Shown here in pieces: positions 1-6,077 of a DNA stretch of 8,414 bases (position 1 is its first letter; every line of letters starts with the position of its first letter). Position numbers and translations under genes: made by a program. Source of the stretch: Candidatus Dadabacteria bacterium (GTDB lineage Bacteria > Desulfobacterota_D > UBA1144 > Nemesobacterales > UBA2774); contig JAHKKQ010000092.1 of the NCBI GenBank assembly GCA_020027805.1, positions 1-8,414 of the forward strand, read 5' to 3'. The notes beneath the pieces were generated by a model. The model had not been told where the DNA came from and did no database searches. It saw only the letters and a program-made list of their open reading frames with translations.

Positions 1-44
1 AAGATTTAGCGAGTACATGAGATTTTTAGCACAATTCTGTAATG

Positions 45-76
45 TCCTTTCATAAAACACACTATGTGTGCTTTTC
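45..76. repeat. Hairpin repeat, copy 1
   Basis: First of two copies of a 32-base unit; the second lies exactly 76 bp downstream (121-152). The copies match at 27 of 32 positions by eye, with differences at 47, 55, 57, 65 and 75. The core is an inverted repeat, CACAC (58-62), TAT loop, GTGTG (66-70), flanked by an A-run on the left and a T-run on the right, so either strand could form a small hairpin followed by U residues. The copies differ in the loop base (T versus C) but keep both stem arms intact, which suggests the hairpin matters. It could be a terminator, a REP-like element or a regulator-binding site. Confidence 0.6.
54..74 (-). terminator. Possible intrinsic terminator of the hemB operon
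   Basis: Read on the minus strand, this is an A-rich lead, a CACAC/GTGTG stem with a 3-base loop, then TTTTAT. It lies downstream of the two-gene hemB operon, where a terminator is expected. The stem is short and only moderately GC-rich, so it would be a weak terminator alone. The copy at 121-152 comes first and lacks a good T-run, so the two may act together. The arrangement is near symmetric and could also work on the plus strand. Confidence 0.35.
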
Positions 77-120
77 ATCAAGGAAAAGAAGGAAATATGT
101 TTGCCTTATCTTTTTCTTTG

Positions 121-152
121 TCTTTTCATAGACCACACTACGTGTGCTTTGC
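121..152. repeat. Hairpin repeat, copy 2
   Basis: Second copy of the 32-base unit at 45-76. Stem arms are CACAC (134-138) and GTGTG (142-146) around a TAC loop. It begins 13 nt past the stop of the 66-residue minus-strand gene, so it would be the first hairpin in that operon's 3' untranslated region. A separate 10-base direct repeat, TTTGCCTTAT, occurs at 100-109 and 148-157, and CTTTTCAT occurs at 71-78 and 122-129, so the whole 45-157 stretch is repeat-rich. The similarity does not continue into the spacer. Confidence 0.6.
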
Positions 153-164
153 CTTATTGAAAGA

Positions 165-365
165 TCACATGTGGCTCTTTACCACTTCGTTCCTGTTGGA
201 GGCGAAAACTATAAAAGCCATGGACGGCCTTCTGGAGGACTCCCTCATGGCGAAGTGTATGCCGTCTAACACCCAGCCCTCGCCGACCCACCTGTTTATC
301 ACCTTCTCCAGCTCCTCGTCCGTAACGACCGCGACCTCGACCACCTTGTAGCTCGTGTATTCCAT
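165..365 (-). CDS. DUF4177-like small protein downstream of hemB
   Basis: A 66-residue protein beginning MEYTSYKVVEV. The pattern of a beta strand (YKVVEVAVV), a helix (TDEELEKVINRWVGEGW) and further strands (DGIHFAMRE, SMAFIVF) resembles the small DUF4177 family, whose members share a YKVV start and a GW after the helix. The biochemical function is unknown. The ATG lies 3 nt after the hemB stop, so the two are almost certainly co-transcribed. A GGA sits 8 nt before the start and a GAGGT about 14 nt before it, both inside the end of hemB. There is no signal peptide, membrane segment or cysteine motif. The co-location suggests, but does not show, a role tied to hemB. Family assignment is from pattern recognition, not a search. 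Confidence 0.75.
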   Translation of the reverse strand: MEYTSYKVVEVAVVTDEELEKVINRWVGEGWVLDGIHFAMRESSRRPSMAFIVFASNRNEVVKSHM

Positions 366-368
366 AGC

Positions 369-1352
369 TTATTTCCGGGACCTCTTCAGAAGCCTGGCCG
401 CTTCCACGGCGTGGTAAGTGATTATGAGATCGGCCCCGGCCCTCTTGATGCTCGTCAGTATCTCTATCATGACCTCCGCTTCGTCTATCCACCCCATGCG
501 CCCCGCGGCCTTGACCATGGAATACTCACCGCTCACGTTGTAAGCCGCGATAGGGTGATCGAATTCCTCCCTCGCGGCCCTGATAACATCGAGATAGGAA
601 AGCGCGGGCTTTATCATCACTATATCCGCACCCTCCTCTATATCGAGGGCGATCTCTCTCATCGCCTCCCTCACGTTGCGGTGGTCCATCTGGTAGCCCT
701 TCCTGTCCCCGAACTGGGGCGGGGACTCCGCAGCCTCCCTGAAAGGGCCGTAGAATGAAGAGGCGTACTTCGCGGAATAGGCCATTATCGGCAGGCTCTC
801 GAAGCCCTTATCGTCGAGGGCGTCCCTTATGACCCCCACTCGGCCGTCCATCATGTCGGACGGAGCGACCATGTCGGCACCGGCTTCCGCGTGAGAGAGG
901 GCCATTTTGGCGAGATATTCTATAGTCTCGTCGTTATCCACGCTGCCCTGCTTGATAATGCCGCAGTGCCCGTGGCTCGTGTACTCGCACATGCAGACGT
1001 CCGTAATGACTACGAGTCCCTTCGCCTTCTTTTTCAGCTCCCTTACAGCCTTCTGAATAACCCCGTCCGGGTCGTAGCCTTCCGAGCCGGTTTCGTCCTT
1101 CTTTTCCGGTATCCCGAAGAGGAGTATCGAATTAATTCCGAGCTCCCCGGCCAGAAGCGCCTCCTTCACGATATTGTCCGCCGATTGCTTGTAGATCCCG
1201 GGCATCGAGCTTACTTCCACTTTTTGACCCTTGCCCGGCATGACGAACATCGGGTATATGAGCTCGCCGGCCGATATAGAGGTCTCGGCGATCATATCTC
1301 TAAGCCGCTCGTTTTTTCTGAGCCTTCTCGGACGGTAGGCGGGGAAATACAT
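369..1352 (-). CDS. hemB: Porphobilinogen synthase (delta-aminolevulinic acid dehydratase)
   Basis: Cytosolic enzyme that condenses two 5-aminolevulinate molecules into porphobilinogen, the first common step of heme, siroheme and cobalamin synthesis. The 327-residue length is typical. The opening MYFPAYRPRRLRKN matches the usual HemB N-terminus, which supports this start. The zinc site is present as Cys120, Cys122 and Cys130 in DVCMCEYTSHGHC, so this is the zinc-dependent type rather than the aspartate-rich magnesium type. Both Schiff-base lysines are visible: Lys195 in YSAKYAS and Lys248 in MIKPALSY. The substrate-contacting YNVSGEYSM (271-279) is intact. No Shine-Dalgarno sequence precedes the ATG, and a plausible promoter sits so close that the transcript may be nearly leaderless. 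It is followed at 3 nt by the DUF4177-like gene and is divergent from glnS. Confidence 0.97.
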   Translation of the reverse strand: MYFPAYRPRRLRKNERLRDMIAETSISAGELIYPMFVMPGKGQKVEVSSMPGIYKQSADNIVKEALLAGELGINSILLFGIPEKKDETGSEGYDPDGVIQKAVRELKKKAKGLVVITDVCMCEYTSHGHCGIIKQGSVDNDETIEYLAKMALSHAEAGADMVAPSDMMDGRVGVIRDALDDKGFESLPIMAYSAKYASSFYGPFREAAESPPQFGDRKGYQMDHRNVREAMREIALDIEEGADIVMIKPALSYLDVIRAAREEFDHPIAAYNVSGEYSMVKAAGRMGWIDEAEVMIEILTSIKRAGADLIITYHAVEAARLLKRSRK

Positions 1353-1360
1353 TGCTATTA

Positions 1361-1390
1361 ATATTAATTGCTCTTTAGACGGTAAGTCAA
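1361..1390 (-). promoter_or_regulatory. Putative sigma-70 promoter for hemB
   Basis: On the minus strand there is TTGACT (plus-strand 1385-1390; 5 of 6 to the -35 consensus), an 18-base spacer, then TAATAT (1361-1366; 4 of 6 to the -10 consensus). The expected start point is about 1-3 nt before the hemB ATG at 1352, implying an almost leaderless message. The -10 lies within a perfect 12-base palindrome, two ATTAAT units at 1357-1368, which could also be an operator. Confidence 0.45.
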
Positions 1391-1420
1391 TAAACGACCT
1401 TCATATTTCTACCTTAACTT

Positions 1421-1448
1421 TTGATGTTTCCGGGCTTTTGTATATTAT
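1421..1448 (+). promoter_or_regulatory. Putative sigma-70 promoter for glnS
   Basis: TTGATG (1421-1426; 4 of 6 to consensus), a 16-base spacer, then TATTAT (1443-1448; 5 of 6). The expected start is near 1455, giving a leader of about 27 nt before the glnS ATG. It is divergent from and back-to-back with the putative hemB promoter. TATATT at 1441-1446 is an alternative -10 but with a poor 14-base spacer. Confidence 0.45.
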
Positions 1449-1455
1449 TAATTCC

Positions 1456-1469
1456 CGGCGGAACCGCCG
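1456..1469 (+). promoter_or_regulatory. Palindrome in the glnS leader
   Basis: CGGCGG, AA, CCGCCG: perfect 6-base arms inside an otherwise AT-rich leader, 12 nt before the glnS start. In RNA it could form a compact GC hairpin with a 4-base loop beside the start codon, where a Shine-Dalgarno sequence would normally be. In DNA it overlaps or follows the expected transcription start. It could affect translation of glnS or bind a regulator; neither is shown. Confidence 0.35.
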
Positions 1470-1481
1470 CGGCATAAGACA

Positions 1482-3167
1482 ATGGACGACGATAAAGAGA
1501 AAAAGAGCCTCGATTTCATAAGGGCGATCATCGAAGAAGACCTCGGGAGCGGGAAATACGGGGGCAGGGTCGCGACCAGGTTCCCCCCCGAGCCGAACGG
1601 ATACCTCCACATAGGGCACGCGAAATCCATATGCCTCAACTTCGGAGCCGCGGAGGAATACGGGGGCACGTGCAACCTCAGATTCGACGACACGAACCCC
1701 GCGAAGGAAGACACCGAATACGTCGAGTCGATAATAAAAGACGTCAGGTGGCTCGGCTTTGACTGGGACGACAGGCTTTACCACGCATCCGATTATTTCC
1801 AGCCGTTATACGATTATGCAGTCGAGCTTATAATGAAGCGTAAGGCCTACGTCGACAGCCTGAGCGCCGACGAGATAAGGGAGTACAGGGGCACGCTCAG
1901 CGAGCCCGGCACGGAAAGCCCTTACAGGGAGAGGCCGGTAGAGGAGAACCTCGACCTCTTCGAGCGCATGAAAAATGGCGAGTTCGAGGAGGGAGCCCAC
2001 GTTCTCCGCGCCAAGATAGACATGTCTTCGGGCAATATAAATATGCGCGACCCGGTCATGTACAGGATTCTCCGGGAGCCCCATTACAGGACGGGCGGCG
2101 CGTGGCGCATCTATCCGCTCTACGACTACGCCCACTGCATATCGGACTCGATAGAGGGGATAACGCATTCACTCTGCACGCTCGAGTTCGAGGACCACAG
2201 GCCGCTCTACGACTGGTTCCTGGACGAGCTCGGCATATATCACCCCCGGCAGATCGAATTCTCTCGCCTCAACCTAAACTACACGGTCATGAGCAAGAGA
2301 CGGATACTCGAGCTCGTGCAGAAGGGATACGTAAACGGATGGGACGACCCCAGGATGCCCACGATCTCGGGCCTGAGAAGAAGGGGATACACCCCGGACT
2401 CGATAAGGAATTTCTGCTCCAGGATCGGGGTCACGAAGCAGGAGAGCGTGATAGACGTGTCGCTCCTCGAGCACAGCGTGAGGGACGACCTCAATAAAAA
2501 GGCCCGCCGCGTGATGGGGGTGCTAAACCCGCTCAAGGTGGTGATAACCAACTACCCCGAAGGCTATACCGAGGAAATGGATGCGGTGAATAACCCCGAA
2601 GACGAGGGCATGGGGAAGAGGAAGGTGCCTTTCTCCGGAGAGCTCTACATAGAAAGGGACGATTTTATGGAAGACCCGCCCAGGAAGTTCTACCGCCTCT
2701 CGCCCGGCGTCGAAGTAAGGCTCAGGTACGCCTATTTCATTAAATGCACGGACGTCGTAAAGGACGAAAAGGGGCAAATAACGGAGCTCCACTGCACGTA
2801 CGACCCTGAGACGAGGGGAGGGGACGCGCCCGACGGCAGAAAGGTCAGGGCCACCATACACTGGGTATCGGCGAAACATGCCGTCACTGCCGAGGTCAGG
2901 CTCTACGACAGGCTCTTCACGGACCCCGAGCCCGGAAGCGGCGGCGGGGATTATAAGGACTGTCTCAACCCGCACTCGCTCGTCGTTCTGAACGACTGCA
3001 GGCTCGAGCCCGGTCTCGCCGGCGCCGAGCCCGGCGTCAATTATCAGTTCGAGAGGCTGGGCTATTTTACGCCCGACTATATCGATTCAAAAAAAGGCTC
3101 CCCGGTATTTAACAGGACGGTCACGCTCAAAGACACATGGGTCAGGGAAAAGGGCAAACAGGATTAG
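1482..3167 (+). CDS. glnS: Glutaminyl-tRNA synthetase
   Basis: Class I aminoacyl-tRNA synthetase that charges tRNA-Gln with glutamine using ATP, in the cytosol. The 561-residue length is close to the roughly 550 of bacterial GlnRS. The Rossmann fold opens with FPPEPNGYLHIGHAKSI (34-50), carrying the HIGH motif at 43-46; the GlnRS-type PPEPNGYLHIGH context separates it from GluRS. The second ATP motif is MSKRR (270-274). The C-terminal beta-barrel anticodon-binding region includes WVSAKHAVTAEVRLYDRLF (461-479), typical of GlnRS. Its presence implies direct Gln-tRNA formation rather than only the GatCAB transamidation route. The ATG has no clear Shine-Dalgarno sequence. It is monocistronic, divergent from hemB, and its stop lies 14 bp from the stop of the convergent PurN-like gene with no clear terminator between them. 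Confidence 0.97.
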   Translation: MDDDKEKKSLDFIRAIIEEDLGSGKYGGRVATRFPPEPNGYLHIGHAKSICLNFGAAEEYGGTCNLRFDDTNPAKEDTEYVESIIKDVRWLGFDWDDRLYHASDYFQPLYDYAVELIMKRKAYVDSLSADEIREYRGTLSEPGTESPYRERPVEENLDLFERMKNGEFEEGAHVLRAKIDMSSGNINMRDPVMYRILREPHYRTGGAWRIYPLYDYAHCISDSIEGITHSLCTLEFEDHRPLYDWFLDELGIYHPRQIEFSRLNLNYTVMSKRRILELVQKGYVNGWDDPRMPTISGLRRRGYTPDSIRNFCSRIGVTKQESVIDVSLLEHSVRDDLNKKARRVMGVLNPLKVVITNYPEGYTEEMDAVNNPEDEGMGKRKVPFSGELYIERDDFMEDPPRKFYRLSPGVEVRLRYAYFIKCTDVVKDEKGQITELHCTYDPETRGGDAPDGRKVRATIHWVSAKHAVTAEVRLYDRLFTDPEPGSGGGDYKDCLNPHSLVVLNDCRLEPGLAGAEPGVNYQFERLGYFTPDYIDSKKGSPVFNRTVTLKDTWVREKGKQD

Positions 3168-3181
3168 GCGCTGCCGGGTAA

Positions 3182-3964
3182 TTAAGCCGTCCGCCCGGAT
3201 TCCCTCCTATACTGATAACCTTCCTTTCCGAGCTTCTTTCCGTCGAGGTATATGTTATCGTCTCCGTCCACCCCGAGCCTCCCCCCGGCTATAAGATTAT
3301 GGACGGCGTAAGGGAAGATACGCCGCTCCCCCTCCGAGCGTATGAGCCCGTTCACGGCCTCCGCATCCCCTTCCTTATACCCTGAGAGGGATACGGGCTC
3401 CGACTGAACCAGCGCCGGGCCGAACCTCTTCAGCTCCCTCTCGAGATAAACTGTGCATTTTATAGAGCCCTCGCCCGCCCTGATGGCCTGAACGGAGGCG
3501 TCCACGCCCCTTACGAGATAGTCCTTCGTTATATCCCCGGGGTAGAGGTTGACCACTCGGTTTCTAAATCTCCCGAGAAACATGCCGCCTAACCTCCGCC
3601 TGTAACCAGCGAGCACTATGATGTCAGGCGTGCAAACGTCCTCGAGCAGGGCGATCATAGCTGCATCGAAATAATCCCTTCCCGCCTCGTCGTCGGGGTT
3701 CCTGCCGAGGGAGGAGAAAAAGAGTTTTGAGCTGAGGCCGAGGACCGGGATTCCAAGCCCGGCCGCTATTTGAGCCCCCTTACATCCGGGAACGTTCGTG
3801 AACACTGCTTCTATTGTCGCACAGGGTTTCCCGCCGGTTCTTGCCAGTCTCTTCCCCTCTTCATATACGGCTATGAAGTTCGTCCCCGAGCCCGAGAGGA
3901 GGACCGCGACCCTCATGGGCTCATCCGAGGGACTGTAGATCGGCTCTATCAGAGGGGTATTCAT
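3182..3964 (-). CDS. PurN-like formyltransferase-fold protein, catalytic residues altered
   Basis: A 260-residue relative of glycinamide ribonucleotide transformylase (PurN), which passes formyl from 10-formyltetrahydrofolate to GAR in purine synthesis. The Rossmann start RVAVLLSGSGTNF (18-30), PDIIVLAGY (113-121), and the C-terminal DGRL/LDG region in the form GGRLGVDG and YLDGKKLGKEGY (228-250) all follow PurN. In E. coli PurN the catalytic set is Asn106, His108 and Asp144. Here the Asn is kept (N139) but the motif reads NLYPGD, with Tyr141 for His, and the DELDGGP region reads ELKRFGP with Arg180 for Asp. It is also about 48 residues longer, with an N-terminal lead-in and an insert near 79-96. 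It may be inactive as a transformylase or use another substrate. The start could instead be Met17 (3916), which begins exactly at the fold and has GGA upstream. Confidence 0.75.
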   Translation of the reverse strand: MNTPLIEPIYSPSDEPMRVAVLLSGSGTNFIAVYEEGKRLARTGGKPCATIEAVFTNVPGCKGAQIAAGLGIPVLGLSSKLFFSSLGRNPDDEAGRDYFDAAMIALLEDVCTPDIIVLAGYRRRLGGMFLGRFRNRVVNLYPGDITKDYLVRGVDASVQAIRAGEGSIKCTVYLERELKRFGPALVQSEPVSLSGYKEGDAEAVNGLIRSEGERRIFPYAVHNLIAGGRLGVDGDDNIYLDGKKLGKEGYQYRRESGRTA

Positions 3965-3990
3965 CGGATGTAAAATTCATTTGCAATATC

Positions 3991-4005
3991 TTCCAAGTCA
4001 TGGAA
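3991..4005. promoter_or_regulatory. Inverted repeat between the PurN-like gene and cdsA
   Basis: TTCCA, AGTCA, TGGAA: 5-base arms with a 5-base centre, in the middle of the 61-bp divergent gap (3965-4025). Both genes need promoters in this AT-rich gap, but I could not pick a convincing -35/-10 pair for cdsA. On the minus strand TTGGAA with TTACAT (3968-3973) at 17 bases is possible, and it would favour the downstream Met17 start of the PurN-like gene. An operator role is only a guess; arms this short can arise by chance. Confidence 0.2.
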
Positions 4006-4025
4006 AGTATATCTACTTGAATAAC

Positions 4026-4895
4026 ATGAGCAACTTCTGGCAGAGGATACTTACGGCCGCCATAGCCGTGCCTATACTGTATGCGATATTCCGCATCGGG
4101 GGCATAATCTACCTTCTTTTCATCATGGCCCTTATACTTTTCGGACAGATTGAATTCCAGAAGCTCCTGCGGTCGAGGAACTTTCCCGACGAAAAGATAT
4201 CGGGGATCGCTTTTTCGCTCCTCCTCGCCCTATCCGCGTATATGGGCTATCTCTATTTCATGATGACCTTCACAGGCGCGGTCGTGCTCATACTCGTTTT
4301 CGAGCTGTGGAAGTTGAGGGAAGGCGGCACGGTGCAGCGGGCGGGAGTGACCCTCTTCGGGGTAATATATATCGGCTGGCTCCTCAGCCACGCCATACTC
4401 CTCCGAGATATAGGCGATATGGGGGCCGTCAGGGAGTTCGCGCTCGGCGTTCAGGGTCTTAAAGACCCCGGTTATTTCTACATATTCCTTACCGTAGCCT
4501 GCACGTTCCTTAACGATACCGGGGCTTATTTCACGGGACTCCGGTTAGGCAAGAGGAAGCTCGCGCCGGCCATAAGCCCGGGGAAGACGGTAGAGGGCAC
4601 TATAGGCGGCATAATAGCCTGCATCCTGACCGGAATAATAGTGAATTACGGGTTCGGCTCCCCCCTCAATTCCGACTGGACGATATTCTTTTCCATACTC
4701 ATAGCGGTCACGGCCGTGTTCGGAGACCTGGTGGAATCCGCCATCAAAAGGGGGGCGGGCATCAAGGATACGGGCGACATAGTGCCCGGCCACGGCGGGG
4801 TGCTCGACAGGTTCGACAGCCTGATGTTCGTATTCCCGGTATCGTATTATTTCGTCCTTGTCTATTACATATCCGGCGGCGCAATACCCGGTTAA
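4026..4895 (+). CDS. cdsA: Phosphatidate cytidylyltransferase (CDP-diacylglycerol synthase)
   Basis: Inner-membrane enzyme making CDP-diacylglycerol from phosphatidate and CTP, the branch point for phosphatidylethanolamine, phosphatidylglycerol and cardiolipin. It has 289 residues from the ATG at 4026. The family signature is complete at 238-264: SAIKRGAGIKD, then PGHGGVLDRFD, with the metal-binding aspartates. ISPGKTVEG (183-191), another conserved CdsA block, is also present. About eight hydrophobic segments are visible, starting right after MSNFWQRILT, the usual CdsA opening. A TTG 45 nt upstream in frame (3981) would add a polar lead-in with no family support, so ATG 4026 is preferred. 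There is no good Shine-Dalgarno sequence. cdsA is often linked to uppS, dxr and rseP; here it stands alone, convergent with a membrane-protein gene that it overlaps by 4 bases. Confidence 0.95.
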   Translation: MSNFWQRILTAAIAVPILYAIFRIGGIIYLLFIMALILFGQIEFQKLLRSRNFPDEKISGIAFSLLLALSAYMGYLYFMMTFTGAVVLILVFELWKLREGGTVQRAGVTLFGVIYIGWLLSHAILLRDIGDMGAVREFALGVQGLKDPGYFYIFLTVACTFLNDTGAYFTGLRLGKRKLAPAISPGKTVEGTIGGIIACILTGIIVNYGFGSPLNSDWTIFFSILIAVTAVFGDLVESAIKRGAGIKDTGDIVPGHGGVLDRFDSLMFVFPVSYYFVLVYYISGGAIPG

Positions 4896-5983
4896 TCGAG
4901 CCTCCGCCAGTCGATATGGTCCTCTCTCGCCAGCACATCGGCCTCCTCCCTCCTTATCATTATCCTGAGCCCTATAAGTATCAGGACGTTGAACGAAAGT
5001 CCCGCAAGGGCGGCGAACTGCTCCTTGTAGAATATGAACACATATGTAAGGAGTATGGAGACGAGGACCGACCACTCGAACATCCGGAACGATACCAGCC
5101 GCGATTTCCTCAAGTAATAGACCCCCAGAAAAACGAAAACGCCCGACAAGAGAGACGAGAATATACGGGCCTTGTCGATGAATGTCAGGTCTCCGAGATT
5201 GACGGTAATATTTTCAAGCGCGCGTATGTTCATCAGCCTGTCTTTCCCGAATCCGATAAAGAGCGTGATGACCGCCACGTACCCGAGGGTCACGAAGAGC
5301 TGAAGGAGAAAGAAGGCGGTTATGCCTGTCCTGAAATAGCGGCTGCCCGCGATCCTCTCATAGAACCCCCTGAACCCCCTTTTGGCTCTCGTGTATGCAC
5401 CGGGAAATGGTGCAGCGTGAGGAACCGTCGCAATTACAAGCCCCTTCACGGGGGCCGTTAGCGGGTTATCCGGATCGCTCTTCGCCAGATAGCCGAGAAC
5501 CTTTTTCTTTTCGTCTTCGTCGAGGTCCCTTAGCGCCGCCTCTTCGAGTCCCCTGAGTGCGTTTATCAGATACTCCCTTTTCGTGAAAGTCCAGCCGGAT
5601 TTAATCATCTGCAGGGAGATGACTATGAGAATGAATACCGTATACATGATCGCGACCGAGGGCTCGAAAAAATAATTGTTGTCTTTGGTGACGAATTTCC
5701 CGACTTCGTCTATGAATGTCCCGAAACCTGCTCCCCCGAGGATCGCCGCCCAAAGCTCGCTCCGCCTCCCGATAAACGCGATCAGCATGATTATAGACAC
5801 GAGCATCAGCAGCCCGCCCCAGAGCATGTGCGCTATATGCAGGGCGCCGCCGCCTATCTGGGGATAACCCGTAATGTGGAGAAAGAGCCTTATGGTCAGG
5901 ACCGCGGAGACCGCGCAGACCAGGAAGACTTCAGCGTAGTAGAATGCATCGAGATTCCTGACAAATGGGGCATTTCCTTTCAT
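4892..5983 (-). CDS. Polytopic membrane protein of unknown function
   Basis: A 363-residue protein with about seven or eight predicted membrane segments, near residues 16-36, 50-71, 77-90, 109-127, 221-243, 275-291, 304-318 and 324-343. A soluble stretch of about 90 residues (128-218) follows the first four; it is charged at 146-162 and contains PLTAPVKGLVIATVPHAAPFPG (broken at 175-196). The most distinctive part is GFGTFIDEVGKFVTKDN (86-102), followed by YFFEPSVAIMY, with acidic and basic residues (D92, E93, K96) next to a hydrophobic run. I believe similar motifs occur in uncharacterised bacterial membrane proteins, but I know no function. There are no transporter, kinase or protease motifs. 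It is a single gene, convergent with cdsA and divergent from the mla operon, so a lipid or envelope role is possible but unproven. The ATG at 5983 is preceded closely by GGCGGAT. Confidence 0.8.
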   Translation of the reverse strand: MKGNAPFVRNLDAFYYAEVFLVCAVSAVLTIRLFLHITGYPQIGGGALHIAHMLWGGLLMLVSIIMLIAFIGRRSELWAAILGGAGFGTFIDEVGKFVTKDNNYFFEPSVAIMYTVFILIVISLQMIKSGWTFTKREYLINALRGLEEAALRDLDEDEKKKVLGYLAKSDPDNPLTAPVKGLVIATVPHAAPFPGAYTRAKRGFRGFYERIAGSRYFRTGITAFFLLQLFVTLGYVAVITLFIGFGKDRLMNIRALENITVNLGDLTFIDKARIFSSLLSGVFVFLGVYYLRKSRLVSFRMFEWSVLVSILLTYVFIFYKEQFAALAGLSFNVLILIGLRIMIRREEADVLAREDHIDWRRLD

Positions 5984-6000
5984 ATCCGCCGCTATTGTTT

Positions 6001-6006
6001 ATTCTA
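6001..6006 (-). promoter_or_regulatory. Putative -10 element for the unknown membrane protein
   Basis: On the minus strand this reads TAGAAT, 5 of 6 to TATAAT. The predicted start is about 10 nt before the gene's ATG at 5983, a very short leader. No good -35 is seen at 16-18 bases (the best is TGGATT, 3 of 6), which may indicate activator dependence or a false call. Confidence 0.3.
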
Positions 6007-6007
6007 T

Positions 6008-6050
6008 GTTAATCTTACTTGTTAATCCACCGTTTTGATGTCATATTAAC
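6008..6050. promoter_or_regulatory. GTTAAT motif cluster in the mla divergent region
   Basis: GTTAATC occurs twice on the plus strand (6008-6014 and 6021-6027), starting 13 bases apart. A third GTTAAT lies on the minus strand (ATTAAC at 6045-6050), just before the palindrome AACGTT (6048-6053). The first copy abuts the putative -10 of the membrane-protein gene, and the third overlaps the likely promoter of mlaE (TTGTTA 6019-6024, 17 bases, CATATT 6042-6047). A shared operator for the divergent genes is possible, but such AT-rich words are common by chance. Confidence 0.3.
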
Positions 6051-6077
6051 GTTACTCGAATACCCGCCGACAACAAT

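Noticed and set aside
45..152. CRISPR array
   Set aside because: Only two imperfect copies are seen, the repeat is a T/A-rich hairpin with runs at the edges, the spacer contains further repeats, and no cas gene is present.
64..351. Plus-strand open frame of 95 codons at the left edge
   Set aside because: It runs across the two hairpin repeats and antisense to the DUF4177-like gene; its translation is low-complexity Ser/Thr/Phe with no family resemblance.
154..492. Minus-strand open frame of 112 codons
   Set aside because: It is a frame-shifted shadow of the end of hemB and of the DUF4177-like gene; the product is Arg/Gly/His-rich and unlike a folded protein.
891..1361. Plus-strand 156-codon open frame opposite hemB
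   Set aside because: Antisense shadow of a certain gene, with no start signal of its own.
3168..3200. Terminator between glnS and the PurN-like gene
   Set aside because: CCGGG and CCCGG can pair only across a long loop of about 15 bases, with no T-run on either strand.
3981..4025. Upstream TTG start for cdsA
   Set aside because: It would add 15 polar residues before MSNFWQRILT, the usual family opening, and it lies in the divergent promoter gap.
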